Source: Lichenicola sp964247755 (GTDB taxonomy: Bacteria > Pseudomonadota > Alphaproteobacteria > Acetobacterales > Acetobacteraceae). Taken from it: 64,000 bases of DNA. The position numbers were made by a program, and so were the translations under genes. Shown piece after piece: positions 25,718-35,192 of this stretch (positions are counted from its first letter, which is position 1; the number at the start of each line of letters is the position of its first letter). Location: NCBI GenBank assembly GCA_964247755.1, contig CAXTVX010000005.1, forward strand, positions 1-64,000. Direction: 5' to 3'. The notes under the pieces are model-generated. The model worked only from the letters and a program-made list of their open reading frames with translations, had not been told where the DNA came from and ran no database searches.

Positions 25718-28078
25718 TCACCCGCCATAGGGCGTGGTCGAGAACGGGCGGTCCTGCCTGGCCGTCGCCCAGTCCTTGTTCGGCATGGCCTGCATGACGA
25801 AGCGCAGGGTGCCGCCGTGCATGATCTCGTCGTGGCGCAGGAAGCTGCGGGACAGCGGCGCGCCGTCGAGGATGACCCGGCCGACATAGGGATGGGCGTC
25901 GGACAGCCCCTCGGTGCTGACGGTGAACCGCCGGCCATTGGGCAGGTGCAGGACCGCGCGGTCCACGAACGGGCGGCCGATGACGTACTGGTTCGAGCCG
26001 GGAGCGACCGGATAGAAGCCGAGTGCCGTGAAGATCATCCAGGCCGACATCTGGCCGAGGTCGTCGTTGCCGACCAGCCCGTCCGGCGCCGGGCGGTACT
26101 GGCTGTCGACGATCTGCTTCAGCCGCGCCTCCCCGCGCCACGGCTGGCCGGCATAGTTGTAGAGATAGGCCAGGTGGTGGCTCGGCTCGTTGCCGTGCAC
26201 GTACTGGCCGATCAGGCCCGACATGTCCTCGACCGCGTCGTACTGGTGCGGCGCGATGGTCGCGTCGAACATCGCGTCGAGCTTGGCGGCCAGGCGGTCG
26301 TCGCCGCCCAGCAGCCGGATCAGGCCGCCGACGTCCTGCGGCTGGTACCAGGAGTACTGCCACGCGTCGCCCTCGGTGAAGCCACTGCCGGCGCCGGCGC
26401 GGGCGGGATCGAAGCCGTCGCGGAATCGGCCATCGGCGAGCCTCGGCCGCACGAAGCCGATCGACCGGTCGAACACGTTGCGCCAGTTCCGGGCGCGCTC
26501 GTCGAAGGCGTCAGCGACGCGGTCGCGGCCGATGGCGCGTGCCGTGCGCGCGATCGTCCAGTCGTCGAAGGCGTATTCCATCGTTTTGGACACCGCCTCG
26601 TCGTCGTGGTCCACCGGGACGAAGCCGAGCCGCATGTAGTCGCCGAGGTGGCCATAGGGGGCGTAGGTGGCGCTGGCGACCATTGCGTTCAGGGCCCGAT
26701 TCCGGTCGATGCCGGGGATGTTCTTCAGCAGGGCGTCGGCGATCTCCGGCACCGCGTGGTAGCCGATCATGCACCAGGTTTCCTGGCCCTGGAACTGCCA
26801 GATCGGCAGGATCCCGAACGGGCTTTCCTCCCTGGAGGCGAGCAGGCTGTCCACCACGTCCACCGTGCGACGGGCCGGCTCGATCAGCGTCATCAGCGGC
26901 TGCTCGGCGCGGTAGGTGTCCCACAACGAGAAGGTGGACACGAAGTCGAAGCCGCTTGCCTGGTGCACCGCGTTGTCCGGGCCGCGGTAGCGGTTGTCCA
27001 CGTCCATCGACAGGCTTGGCGCCAGCAGCGCGTGGTAGAGCGAGGTGGCCAGGGTGCGGCGCATCGGCGCGGGGGCGTCGAACTGCACCGCCGACAGCGC
27101 CTGCCGCCAGGCCGTGCCGGCGGCGGCGTGCACGCGGTCGAAGTCGAAGTCCGGCACCTCCGCCCGGAGGTTGGCGAGCGCGCCGGCCTCGCTGACCGAG
27201 GACAGCGCCACCTCCACCACCAGCGGGACGGCGAGCGTGCCGAAGTCGAACACGCCGACCAGGCCGCGGCCGGCGATGGCGTCTGTGTCGGATGACGGGT
27301 CCCCGGGGCCCTTGAAGCCGTGATACGGCGCCGGCTCGGGCTCGCGGTCCATGAAGGCGTGGCCGGTGGGGCGGCTGGAGAAGCGTAGGGCGAAGTACAG
27401 CTGCCGCGCCGGCGCCCAGCCGCGGGTTTCGCGGAACCCGGTCGCGGTGCCGTCGGGATGCAGCGTCAGCCGCGACCACAGCACCTTGCCCGGATAGTTG
27501 TAGATGCTCTGCCGCAGGTCGACCAACAGGTGCGCCTGCTTGCCGGCCGGGAACCGGTAGCGGTGCACGCCGACGCGCGGCGTCGCCGTCAGCTCGGCGC
27601 GCACGCCGGAGTCGGACAGGGTGACGGCGTAGTAGCCCGGCTCGGCGTGCTCGGTGTCGTGGCTGAAGCGCTGCCGGTAGCCGGAGCCCGGCTTGTCCGC
27701 GTCGCCCGGATCGAGCGCCACCGCGCCGGCGATCGGCATCACCAGCACGTCGCCGAGATCGGAATGCCCCGAGCCGGAGAAGTGGGTGTGGGAGAAGCCC
27801 TGGATCGTCGGGTCCTCGTAGCGGTAGCCGGCGGCGTGGGCATAGGAGTGGCGGAAGTCGCCGATCCAGGTGTCGGGGCTGAGCTGGACCATCCCGAACG
27901 GCATCGTGGCGCCGGGATAGGTGTGGCCGTCCGGCCCGGTGCCGATCATGGGATCGACGTCGGCGAAGCCGGACGGGTCGGGTGCAGCTGCGGCAACGGC
28001 CGCGGGGATCGTCGCGAACATGCCCAGGACGGCGACGACCGGCATGAGCCGGTTGATCGTGCGAATCGGTGGCGTCAC
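25718..28078 (-). CDS. GH92 family exported alpha-mannosidase
   Basis: About 786 residues from GTG 28078, chosen because AGAGG precedes it by about six bases and because a signal peptide (VVAVLGMFATIPAAVAAAA) follows. The mature protein opens with FADVDPMIGTGPDGHTYPGA, the conserved GH92 N-terminus, and later has GFSHTHFSGSG, LSMDVDNRYRG, FSLWDTYRAEQPLM and the GLVGNDDLGQMSAWMIFTALGFYPV region that carries catalytic acids. GH92 enzymes are Ca2+-dependent exo-acting inverting alpha-mannosidases. They are best known from Bacteroidetes. It is transcribed away from a CUT2 sugar ABC operon across a 361-base region, so released sugar may feed that importer. Confidence 0.92.
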   Translation of the reverse strand: MTPPIRTINRLMPVVAVLGMFATIPAAVAAAAPDPSGFADVDPMIGTGPDGHTYPGATMPFGMVQLSPDTWIGDFRHSYAHAAGYRYEDPTIQGFSHTHFSGSGHSDLGDVLVMPIAGAVALDPGDADKPGSGYRQRFSHDTEHAEPGYYAVTLSDSGVRAELTATPRVGVHRYRFPAGKQAHLLVDLRQSIYNYPGKVLWSRLTLHPDGTATGFRETRGWAPARQLYFALRFSSRPTGHAFMDREPEPAPYHGFKGPGDPSSDTDAIAGRGLVGVFDFGTLAVPLVVEVALSSVSEAGALANLRAEVPDFDFDRVHAAAGTAWRQALSAVQFDAPAPMRRTLATSLYHALLAPSLSMDVDNRYRGPDNAVHQASGFDFVSTFSLWDTYRAEQPLMTLIEPARRTVDVVDSLLASREESPFGILPIWQFQGQETWCMIGYHAVPEIADALLKNIPGIDRNRALNAMVASATYAPYGHLGDYMRLGFVPVDHDDEAVSKTMEYAFDDWTIARTARAIGRDRVADAFDERARNWRNVFDRSIGFVRPRLADGRFRDGFDPARAGAGSGFTEGDAWQYSWYQPQDVGGLIRLLGGDDRLAAKLDAMFDATIAPHQYDAVEDMSGLIGQYVHGNEPSHHLAYLYNYAGQPWRGEARLKQIVDSQYRPAPDGLVGNDDLGQMSAWMIFTALGFYPVAPGSNQYVIGRPFVDRAVLHLPNGRRFTVSTEGLSDAHPYVGRVILDGAPLSRSFLRHDEIMHGGTLRFVMQAMPNKDWATARQDRPFSTTPYGG

Positions 28079-28206
28079 GCGCAGCCTCTCAGGTCTTCCG
28101 CTCCAAGGGCGTGGAGCCGGATGTCTTTGCCGAAGCATGGTGGCGGAGGGCCGGCTGCCGCAAGCCGCAGCCGACGGCTCCCGCACCTGGTCATCGGTTC
28201 ATGTAG

Positions 28207-28224
28207 CCTGTACTTTTGTGCAGG
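28207..28224. promoter_or_regulatory. Imperfect inverted repeat CCTGTAC-TTTT-GTGCAGG
   Basis: Seven-base arms with one mismatch around a TTTT centre, about 110 bases upstream of the ABC-operon promoter and 130 bases upstream of the GH92 start. Possible operator for the SorC-family regulator encoded at 32939-33898; unproven. Confidence 0.35.
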
Positions 28225-28332
28225 ACGGGCTGCAGCCGGTCCAAGCGCGGGGCGAAGACCGGCCTTCGGTGCGAGGATCCTCCACCCGTAAGCCGGAGGC
28301 GACGGTGCCCCGTGCACGGATACCCAGACGGG

Positions 28333-28362
28333 TTGACATCCTTTCGGGACAGGGCGTTTCAT
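28333..28362 (+). promoter_or_regulatory. Sigma-70-type promoter for the sugar ABC operon
   Basis: TTGACA (28333-28338), an 18-base spacer, then TTTCAT (28357-28362), matching the consensus at six and four positions. Transcription would start near 28369, leaving a leader of about 70 bases before the TTG start codon at 28440. Confidence 0.6.
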
Positions 28363-28439
28363 GATCGAGGTGCGGCGCGGGCCGCATCCGATCCAACCGT
28401 CCGGAACAGGACGGGGCTCGCCCGGGGAGGCATGATCCG

Positions 28440-29921
28440 TTGTCATCGGCGCTGCTGGACGTCACCGGCCTGACCAAGTCGTTCGACGGGGTGGTTGCCC
28501 TGGCGGATGGCCGGTTCCGGCTCGAGCCCGGCACCGTGCACGCGTTGTGCGGCGGCAACGGCGCCGGCAAGTCGACCTTCCTGTCGATCGTCATGGGGAT
28601 ACAGCCGCGCGACGGCGGCACGATCGCCGTCGCGGGCAAGCCGGTCGCCTTCACCCACCCCTCGCAGGCGCTGGCGGCCGGGATCGCCATCATCGAGCAG
28701 GAGCTGAGCCCGGTGCTGGACCTGTCCGTGGCGGAGAACATCTTTCTCGGCCGCGAAAAGGTAGCGGCATTCGGGCGGATCGACTTCAAGGCGATGCGGC
28801 GCGACGCCGGGCTGCTGCTGGCGCAGCTCGGCTTCGCCATCGATCCGGGGGCTGCGATGCGCAGCCTGTCGATCGGGCAGATGCAGCTGGTCGAGATCGC
28901 CAAGGCGCTCAGCCACGACGCCCGCATCATCATCATGGACGAGCCGACCTCGGCGCTGGGCGAGACCGAGGTCGGACAACTCTACACCGCGGTCAAGCGG
29001 CTGCGCGATGCCGGCAAGGGCATCATCTACGTGTCGCACCGCCTGACCGAGATCTTCGGGCTCGCGGACCACTACACGGTGTTCCGCGACGGCCGCTACG
29101 TGTCCAGCGGCCGCGTCGCCGAGATCGACCGCGCCGGGCTGATCGGCATGATCGTCGGACGCGCACTCAGCGAGGAATATGTCAAGACCAACGTGCCGGG
29201 CGACGCGACCCGGCTCGCCGTCGAGGGATTGTCGCTGCCCGGCACGCTGGACGACGTCTCGTTCACCGTGCGCGCCGGCGAGATCGTCGGCTTCTACGGG
29301 CTGCTCGGCGCCGGGCGCACCGAGCTGATGGAGTGCCTGTTCGGGCTCACGCGGGGCTGGACCGGGCGGATGACGGTGGATTCCGTGCCGGTCCGCGCCG
29401 CCTCGCCGCGCGCGGCGATGGACGCGGGGCTGGCGCTGGTCACCGAGGACCGCAAGCAGAGCGGCCTGGTGCTGACCAGCTCGGTGCGCGAGAACCTGAG
29501 CCTGGCGATGCTGCCGGCGCTGTCGCCGCGCGGCGTGATGGACCGGGGCCGCGAGGCCGGCTCGGCGGCGGAGGCGATCCGGCGCTTCGGCATCAGGGCC
29601 GCGACCGACCGGCTCCCCGTCGGCAGCCTGTCCGGCGGCAACCAGCAGAAGGTGGTGATCGGCCGCTTCGACATGACCGCGCCCAAGGTGTTCCTGTTCG
29701 ACGAGCCGACGCGCGGCGTCGACGTCGGCGCCAAGCGCGAGATCTACGCCATCATGTCGGAGTTCGCCTCGAAGGGCGGTGCGGTCGTCATGGTGTCGGG
29801 CGAGGCGGAGGAGATCCTGGGCATGTGCGACCGCATCGTGGTGATGCGACAGGGCCGCGTCGCGTCGATCCTGGAGCGCGACCAGGCGGACCAGCAGACC
29901 ATGCTGCATCTCGCCGCATGA
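28440..29921 (+). CDS. CUT2 sugar ABC transporter ATP-binding protein
   Basis: A 493-residue RbsA/XylG-type ATPase with two nucleotide-binding halves. The first has Walker A GGNGAGKST, signature LSIGQMQLVEIAKAL and Walker B IIIMDEPTSAL; the second has the usual degenerate P-loop GLLGAGRTE and signature LSGGNQQKVVIGR. It energises import of a sugar or polyol. The TTG at 28440 is the start, with GGGGAGG about nine bases before it; the nearby ATG at 28432 is out of frame. Its stop overlaps the permease start (ATGA). First gene of an operon running to the regulator at 33898. Confidence 0.93.
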   Translation: MSSALLDVTGLTKSFDGVVALADGRFRLEPGTVHALCGGNGAGKSTFLSIVMGIQPRDGGTIAVAGKPVAFTHPSQALAAGIAIIEQELSPVLDLSVAENIFLGREKVAAFGRIDFKAMRRDAGLLLAQLGFAIDPGAAMRSLSIGQMQLVEIAKALSHDARIIIMDEPTSALGETEVGQLYTAVKRLRDAGKGIIYVSHRLTEIFGLADHYTVFRDGRYVSSGRVAEIDRAGLIGMIVGRALSEEYVKTNVPGDATRLAVEGLSLPGTLDDVSFTVRAGEIVGFYGLLGAGRTELMECLFGLTRGWTGRMTVDSVPVRAASPRAAMDAGLALVTEDRKQSGLVLTSSVRENLSLAMLPALSPRGVMDRGREAGSAAEAIRRFGIRAATDRLPVGSLSGGNQQKVVIGRFDMTAPKVFLFDEPTRGVDVGAKREIYAIMSEFASKGGAVVMVSGEAEEILGMCDRIVVMRQGRVASILERDQADQQTMLHLAA

Positions 29922-30946
29922 ACCAGGCACGGACGCAGGGCATGGGCGCTGGCGGCATCGGCACCGGGCGTATGGCGCGCGCACGCGTCGCCATCGGGTA
30001 CATGAAGCGCTACGGCATCGTCACGGCGTTCTTCGCATTGTGCATCGTGCTCAGCCTGGTGTCCGACTACTTCCTGTCGGTCGGCAACATCGTCAACGTC
30101 CTGCGCCAGACCTCGATCAACGGCGTGCTGGCGATCGGCATGACGTTCGTGATCCTGACACGCGGCATCGACCTGTCGGTGGGTTCGGTGGCAGCACTTG
30201 CCGGCATCGTCGCCACCTCGTTCGCCACCCGCTCCGCCATCGCCGGCATCCCCGGCGCGCCGTATCCGGCGCTGCTGGCCATTGCCGTCGGGCTCGGGGT
30301 GGGGCTGGCCAGCGGCGGCGTGTCGGGGAGCATCGTCACCCGCTTCCGCGTGCCGCCGTTCGTGGTCACGCTGGGCATGCTGTCCACCGCGCGCGGCCTG
30401 ACCCTGCTCTATGCCGGCGGCCGGCCGATCCCGAACCTGACGCCGCAGTTCCGCTGGATCGGCACCGCGGAGGTGTTGGGCGTGCCGCTGCCGATCCTGG
30501 TGCTGGCGGTGGTGTTCGCCGTCGCCTGGTGGGTGCTGGGCTACACCCGCTTCGGCCGGCAGGTGTACGCCACCGGCGGCAACCCGCGCGCCGCCACCTC
30601 GTCCGGCATCAACGTGTCGCGGGTGCGGCTGCTGGTGTACCTGATCTCCGGCGGCCTCGCGGCGCTGGCCGGGATCATGCTCGCGGCCCGCACCGGATCG
30701 GGCCTGACGCAAGCAGGAATCTCCTACGAGCTGGACGCGATCGCGGCCGTGGTGATCGGCGGCACCAGCCTGTCCGGCGGCGTCGGCGGCGTGACCGGCA
30801 CGCTGTTCGGCGCCCTGATCATCGGGGTGATGAACAACGGGCTCGACCTGCTCGGCGTCGACTCCAACTACCAGCAGATCTTCAAGGGGCTGATGATCGT
30901 CGGCGCCGTGATGCTCGACTCCGCGCGCCGCGGCGAGGCGCACTGA
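29918..30946 (+). CDS. CUT2 sugar ABC transporter permease
   Basis: A 342-residue RbsC-type inner-membrane permease with eight to ten hydrophobic segments after a 28-residue cytosolic N-terminus. Typical motifs are GMTFVILTRGIDLSVGSVAAL, VPPFVVTLGMLSTARGL and ELDAIAAVVIGGTSLSGGVGG. It forms a dimer as the membrane channel with the ATPase encoded just upstream (four-base overlap). Only one permease gene is present in this system, in contrast to the second transporter at 37518-42134. Confidence 0.94.
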   Translation: MNQARTQGMGAGGIGTGRMARARVAIGYMKRYGIVTAFFALCIVLSLVSDYFLSVGNIVNVLRQTSINGVLAIGMTFVILTRGIDLSVGSVAALAGIVATSFATRSAIAGIPGAPYPALLAIAVGLGVGLASGGVSGSIVTRFRVPPFVVTLGMLSTARGLTLLYAGGRPIPNLTPQFRWIGTAEVLGVPLPILVLAVVFAVAWWVLGYTRFGRQVYATGGNPRAATSSGINVSRVRLLVYLISGGLAALAGIMLAARTGSGLTQAGISYELDAIAAVVIGGTSLSGGVGGVTGTLFGALIIGVMNNGLDLLGVDSNYQQIFKGLMIVGAVMLDSARRGEAH

Positions 30947-30994
30947 CAACACCGAGGCCGGCAGCAAGCCGACCCTCACCAGGGAGAGAACACC

Positions 30995-32002
30995 ATGAGT
31001 TTCCGCAAGGCCTGCCTCGCAGGCGCCGCCGCCGTCCTGGCGACGATCGGCGCCGCCCATGCCGATCCGGCGAAGAAGCTGAAGATCGGCGTCGATCTCT
31101 ACGGCCTCAAGGCCGAGTTCATGCAGCTCTGGGCGGCCTCGGTGAAGCAGAGCCCCGAGGTGAAGGACGGCAGCGTCGAGGTCACGGTGTTCGACGGCCG
31201 CTACGACTCGCTGGTGCAGCAGAACCAGTTCGACACCATGATCAGCCAGAAGTACGACGCGATCATCTTCGCGCCGATCGACGCCGACGCCGCCGCCACC
31301 GCGGTCGAGGCGGCGCACAAGGCCGGCATCCCGGTGGTCGGCACCAACACAAGGGCAAACTCGCCGCTGCTGACCTCCTATGTCGGCTCCGACGACACGC
31401 GCTCGGGCTATCTCGAGGCCAAGGCGGTGCTCGACAAGATCGGCTGCAAGGGCAACGTCGTCATCATCGAGGGCCCGATCGGCATCTCGGCGCAGATCCA
31501 GCGACGTGAAGGCAACCTGAAGGCGCTCAAGGAGTGCCCGGCGGTCAAGGTGCTGGAGATGAAGACCGCGAACTGGTCGCGCGCGGAAGCGCAGACGCTG
31601 ATGGACGACTGGCTGACGCGCTATCCCGGCCGGATCCAAGGCATCATCGGCCAGAACGACGAGATGGCACTCGGCGCCATCGAGGCGATCAAGAGCGCCA
31701 ACCTGAAGGTGGACAGCTTCGCCATCGGCGGCATCGACGGCATCACCGACGCGCTGCTGGCGGTGAAGGCGGGCGAGATGACGTCGATCCTGCAGGACGC
31801 GAACGCCCAGGCGCAGGGCTCGCTCGACGTGGCGGTGCGGCAGGTGCAGGGCGCCGGCTTCAAGCCGCAATCGGCGATCTGGCAGCAGTACCCGCAGATG
31901 AAGTGGGATGGCGGCACCGACAAGAACTACAACGTGCCGTGGACGCCGGTGACGCCGCAGAACGTCGACGAGCTGCTCGCTCGCAGGCAGAAGGGCACCT
32001 GA
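30995..32002 (+). CDS. Periplasmic sugar-binding protein of CUT2 system
   Basis: A 335-residue type I periplasmic binding protein with a signal peptide (CLAGAAAVLATIGAAHA). Ribose/galactose-binding-protein features: KIGVDLYGLKAEFMQLW, QFDTMISQKYDAIIFAPIDADAA, GIPVVGTNT, IIGQNDEMALGAIEAIK and IGGIDGITDALLAVKAGEM. The sugar is not readable from sequence; the neighbouring PfkB kinase and GolD/threitol-dehydrogenase-like SDR suggest a pentose, tetritol or similar polyol. It lies 48 bases after the permease with a GGGAGA ribosome site. Confidence 0.93.
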   Translation: MSFRKACLAGAAAVLATIGAAHADPAKKLKIGVDLYGLKAEFMQLWAASVKQSPEVKDGSVEVTVFDGRYDSLVQQNQFDTMISQKYDAIIFAPIDADAAATAVEAAHKAGIPVVGTNTRANSPLLTSYVGSDDTRSGYLEAKAVLDKIGCKGNVVIIEGPIGISAQIQRREGNLKALKECPAVKVLEMKTANWSRAEAQTLMDDWLTRYPGRIQGIIGQNDEMALGAIEAIKSANLKVDSFAIGGIDGITDALLAVKAGEMTSILQDANAQAQGSLDVAVRQVQGAGFKPQSAIWQQYPQMKWDGGTDKNYNVPWTPVTPQNVDELLARRQKGT

Positions 32003-32033
32003 CGCGCCCCGACCGCCCGACCAGGAGAACAGC

Positions 32034-32942
32034 GTGATCGTCGTGTTCGGTGCGATCGGCGTCGACATCGTGACGCGGGTGCAGCGCTTTCCGCGGCCGG
32101 GCGAAACCATCGCCTGCGACGGCTACGACGTCGTTCCTGGAACCAAGGGCGCCAACCAGGCGCTCGCCGCGGCGCGTGCGGGCGCCTCGGTGGTGCACGT
32201 CGCGACGCGGGGCGACGATGCGTCCGGGATCGTCGCGGTGTCGCTGCTGCAGGAAGCGGGGGTCGACCTCCGGCACGTGCGCACCGTGGCGACACCCACC
32301 GGGACCTGCCTGATCACGGTGGATGCGTCGGGCGAGAACACCGTGATCGCCGCGTCCAGCGCCAACCGGCACACCACGACGTCGCAGCTGGAGGCCTGCG
32401 CGTTCGGCGCCGGCGACGTGCTGCTGCTGCAATGCGAGCTGCCGCCGGACGAGACCTTCGCCGCAGTGCGCCTGGCACGCAAGCGCGGGGCGCGTGTGGT
32501 GCTGAACGCCGCACCGGCGGCCGCGGTGCCGGCCGACGTGCTGGCGGCGCTGCACCTGCTGGTGGTCAACGAGACCGAGGCGGAAGCGATCGCCGCCGCG
32601 ACCGGCCTCCACGAGACCGATCCGGAGCGGATCGCGCGCCTGCTGCACGAGGCGCATGGCTGCGCCACGGTGGTGACGCTCGGCGGCGACGGCGCGGTGC
32701 TGTGGGACGGGGGCGTGCGTCGCCACGTCCCGGCGCTGGCGGTTCCCGTGGTGGACAGCACCGCGGCCGGCGACAGCTTCACCGGCTACATGGCGGCGGC
32801 CCTGGAGCGGGGCCTCGGGCTGGAGGCCGGGCTACGTCACGGCGTGGCGGCGGGATCGCTGTGCTGCACCCGCCACGGCGCGCAGACCGGCATCCCGACG
32901 GCAGCGGAGGTGCTGGCGGCACTCGGGAACGGGTCGGCATGA
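32034..32942 (+). CDS. PfkB family carbohydrate kinase, ribokinase-like
   Basis: A 302-residue kinase from a GTG with AGGAG about eight bases upstream. The ribokinase N-terminal motif GAIGVDIVTRVQRFPRPGETI and glycine pair KGANQALAAARAG are present; VVNETEAEAIA is the PfkB NxxE motif and DSTAAGDSFTGYMAAAL the catalytic Asp/anion-hole segment (AAGD as in E. coli ribokinase). It phosphorylates the sugar brought in by the ABC transporter. Its stop overlaps the regulator start. Confidence 0.93.
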   Translation: MIVVFGAIGVDIVTRVQRFPRPGETIACDGYDVVPGTKGANQALAAARAGASVVHVATRGDDASGIVAVSLLQEAGVDLRHVRTVATPTGTCLITVDASGENTVIAASSANRHTTTSQLEACAFGAGDVLLLQCELPPDETFAAVRLARKRGARVVLNAAPAAAVPADVLAALHLLVVNETEAEAIAAATGLHETDPERIARLLHEAHGCATVVTLGGDGAVLWDGGVRRHVPALAVPVVDSTAAGDSFTGYMAAALERGLGLEAGLRHGVAAGSLCCTRHGAQTGIPTAAEVLAALGNGSA

Positions 32943-33898
32943 CCGACGCCGACCTGATCACCGAGGTTGCCGGGCTGTACTACATCAACCGCCTGACCCA
33001 GGACGACCTCGCCAAGCAGTTCGGCACCTCGCGCTCGACCATCTCGCGGCTGCTGAAGCAGGCGCACGATACCGGGATCGTCGAGATCCAGGTCAGAGCG
33101 CGGCCGGACCGCGCGCGCCGGATCGAGCAGGAGCTGCAGGCGCGCTTCGGCCTGTCCCGCCTGCTCTGCGCGATCGACCTGTTCGACCCGGTCAACCGTC
33201 GGCTGAACGTGGCCTCGCTGGTCGCGGGCTACCTCGACAAGGTGCTGGTCGACGGCACCACGGTGGCGGTCGGCATGGGGCGCAACGTCAGCGCCATCAC
33301 CGAGGGGCCGGGGCTGCCGCTGCCGCGCGACGTGCTGTTCGTGTCGGCGATCGGCGGCTCGGTGCAGAGCGGCGAGATGGTCAACGCCGACCACATCGCG
33401 CGTCGCCTCGCCGCCCGCTTCCGCGGGCGCAGCGAGACGCTGTATGCGCCGGCCATCGTCGAGGACGAGACGCTGCGCCTGGCGCTGCTGCGCAACGACA
33501 ACGTCCGGCGCACGCTCGATCGCGGCCGCGGCGCCTCGATCGCGCTGATGGGCGTCGGCGACATGACGGAAGACAGCAACATGATCCGCATGGGCTGGCT
33601 GTCGCCGCGCGAGGTGGCGCGGGCGCAGGCGACCGGCACCGTCGGCGACATCCTCGGCAACGACTTCATCGACATCCAGGGGCGGCCGTCGCGCACCATC
33701 GTCGCCGGGCGTGTGGTGGGCCTCACGCTGAAGGACCTGGAAGCGATCGAGGACGTGGTGGTGGTGGCGAGCGAGAACACCAAGGTGGGCATCCTGCTCG
33801 GCGTGCTGCGCACCGGGGTGGTGGACACGCTGGCGACCACGCTGTCGAACGCGCAGGGCGTGCTCGACCTGGACGACGCGACGCGGGGCGACCGATAG
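32939..33898 (+). CDS. SorC-family sugar-responsive transcription regulator
   Basis: A 319-residue protein. An N-terminal helix-turn-helix (RLTQDDLAKQFGTSRSTISR, residues about 18-37) is followed by a SorC/DeoR effector domain that binds phosphosugars (MGRNVSAITE, FVSAIGGSVQSGE, LMGVGDMTEDSNMIR, IVAGRVVGLTLKDLEAI). It overlaps the kinase gene by four bases (ATGA) and most likely controls this operon in response to the phosphorylated sugar, perhaps from sites in the 28079-28439 region. Confidence 0.93.
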   Translation: MTDADLITEVAGLYYINRLTQDDLAKQFGTSRSTISRLLKQAHDTGIVEIQVRARPDRARRIEQELQARFGLSRLLCAIDLFDPVNRRLNVASLVAGYLDKVLVDGTTVAVGMGRNVSAITEGPGLPLPRDVLFVSAIGGSVQSGEMVNADHIARRLAARFRGRSETLYAPAIVEDETLRLALLRNDNVRRTLDRGRGASIALMGVGDMTEDSNMIRMGWLSPREVARAQATGTVGDILGNDFIDIQGRPSRTIVAGRVVGLTLKDLEAIEDVVVVASENTKVGILLGVLRTGVVDTLATTLSNAQGVLDLDDATRGDR

Positions 33899-33956
33899 GG
33901 GTATGCCAAGGACGCGGCAACGGGCCGAAGCCTGACCCGCACGAAGGAGGCCGATC

Positions 33957-34718
33957 ATGGACACCAGCTTCGACAGCGCCTTCGACTTCACCGGCCAGGT
34001 GGTCCTGGTCACTGGGGGAGCAGCCGGGATCGGGCAGGCGATGGCTGGGGTGTTCGCCGGGCGCGGCGCACGCCTGGCCCTGCTGGACCGCGACGAGGCG
34101 GTGGAGGCGACCGCCGCCGCCCTTCCCGGCACCGGCCACCTGGCACTCGTCGTCGACGTCACCGACACCGACGCCCTGGAACAAGCGGTCGCCGCCGTGC
34201 TGGAGCGGCTCGGGCGAATCGACGTGCTGGTGAACAACGCGGGCATCGTCCGGCTGGCCCCGGCCGACAGCCTGACCGCGCTGGACTGGGACCTGACCAT
34301 GGCGGTCAACCTGCGGGCACCGTTCGTGCTGTCGCAGATCGTCGGCCGGCACATGCTCGAGCAGGGCAGCGGGCGGATCGTCAACCTGGCCAGCCAGGCC
34401 GGCCTGGTCGCGATCGACGGCCACCTGGCGTACTGCGCGTCCAAGGCCGCGATCATCAGCCTGACCAGGGTGCTGGCGCTGGAATGGGGACCACGGGGCA
34501 TCACCGTGAACGCGATCAGCCCGACGGTGGTGGAAACCGAGCTCGGCAGGAAGGCCTGGGCGGGCGAGGTCGGCGAGGCGATGAAGCAGCTGATCCCGCG
34601 CCGCCGCTTCGCGCAGCCGGACGAGATCGCCATGGCGGCGCTCTACCTCGCCAGCGGGGCGGCCGGCATGGTGAACGGCGAGAACCTGGTGGTGGATGGC
34701 GGCTACACGATCCGGTAG
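33957..34718 (+). CDS. SDR dehydrogenase, GolD/threitol-dehydrogenase-like
   Basis: A 253-residue classical SDR: TGGAAGIG cofactor loop near residue 20, NNAG, Ser in LASQAG and YCASK near residues 160-166 give an intact Ser-Tyr-Lys site; NAISPTVVETELGRKAW follows. The start FDFTGQVVLVTGGAAGIGQAM resembles GolD and D-threitol dehydrogenases, which oxidise polyols with NAD+. The ATG has AAGGAGG seven bases upstream, the strongest site in the cluster. It is 58 bases after the regulator gene, likely part of or adjacent to that operon. Confidence 0.87.
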   Translation: MDTSFDSAFDFTGQVVLVTGGAAGIGQAMAGVFAGRGARLALLDRDEAVEATAAALPGTGHLALVVDVTDTDALEQAVAAVLERLGRIDVLVNNAGIVRLAPADSLTALDWDLTMAVNLRAPFVLSQIVGRHMLEQGSGRIVNLASQAGLVAIDGHLAYCASKAAIISLTRVLALEWGPRGITVNAISPTVVETELGRKAWAGEVGEAMKQLIPRRRFAQPDEIAMAALYLASGAAGMVNGENLVVDGGYTIR

Positions 34719-34730
34719 CGGTCGCGGCGG

Positions 34731-35096
34731 CTACAGGATCGGCTCCAGGTTCCAGAACCCGTAGAACTGTCCGGTATACCGGTATGGGATCAGGCTTCCG
34801 GTCGCCGTCACCTCGTCGCTGCGCTTCAGCTCGGCATCGGCGATCGGCCGGATCGTGAACGGGACATGCGCGGCCAGGGCCATCCGCTGCAGGCCGATGT
34901 TGCCGGTCAGGTCGGGCTTGGTGACGTTGCAGGCATGCAGCGCCTGATCGAAGCCCTCGCCGTTCCGATGCGTCGCCGTCACCAGGCAGGCGACATCCGT
35001 GCCGGGAATGGGCCCGCGCGCGGGTGGCACGGCGCTGCAGGCCGCCAGGACCGCGGCTCCTGCCAGAACACCCGTGATCCGCATCCCGCCACGCAT
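34731..35096 (-). CDS. Small putative lipoprotein
   Basis: A 121-residue protein from ATG 35096 (GGAG about nine bases before); ATG 35084 is an alternative. The N-terminus MRITGVLAGAAVLAAC is a lipoprotein signal with lipobox LAAC. The mature part has two further Cys (about residues 45 and 65) and the aromatic end RYTGQFYGFWNLEPIL. I recognise no family. It faces the SDR gene with 12 bases between stops. Confidence 0.6.
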   Translation of the reverse strand: MRGGMRITGVLAGAAVLAACSAVPPARGPIPGTDVACLVTATHRNGEGFDQALHACNVTKPDLTGNIGLQRMALAAHVPFTIRPIADAELKRSDEVTATGSLIPYRYTGQFYGFWNLEPIL

Positions 35097-35192
35097 CGCC
35101 TGGTTCTCCGGCCGGGCCATGTCGCGGCAGGCCCTGTCACCGCATCCTAACCATTCTCCGGCGGGATCGCAGCGTTTTGTCTCTGTGCCCGG

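Larger units (their letters stand above)
28079..28439. other. 361-base divergent control region between GH92 and the sugar ABC operon
   Basis: Holds no supported gene. It contains an inverted repeat at 28207-28224 and a good plus-strand promoter at 28333-28362. A minus-strand promoter for the GH92 gene should be near 28100-28200, but I cannot define it. Confidence 0.6.
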
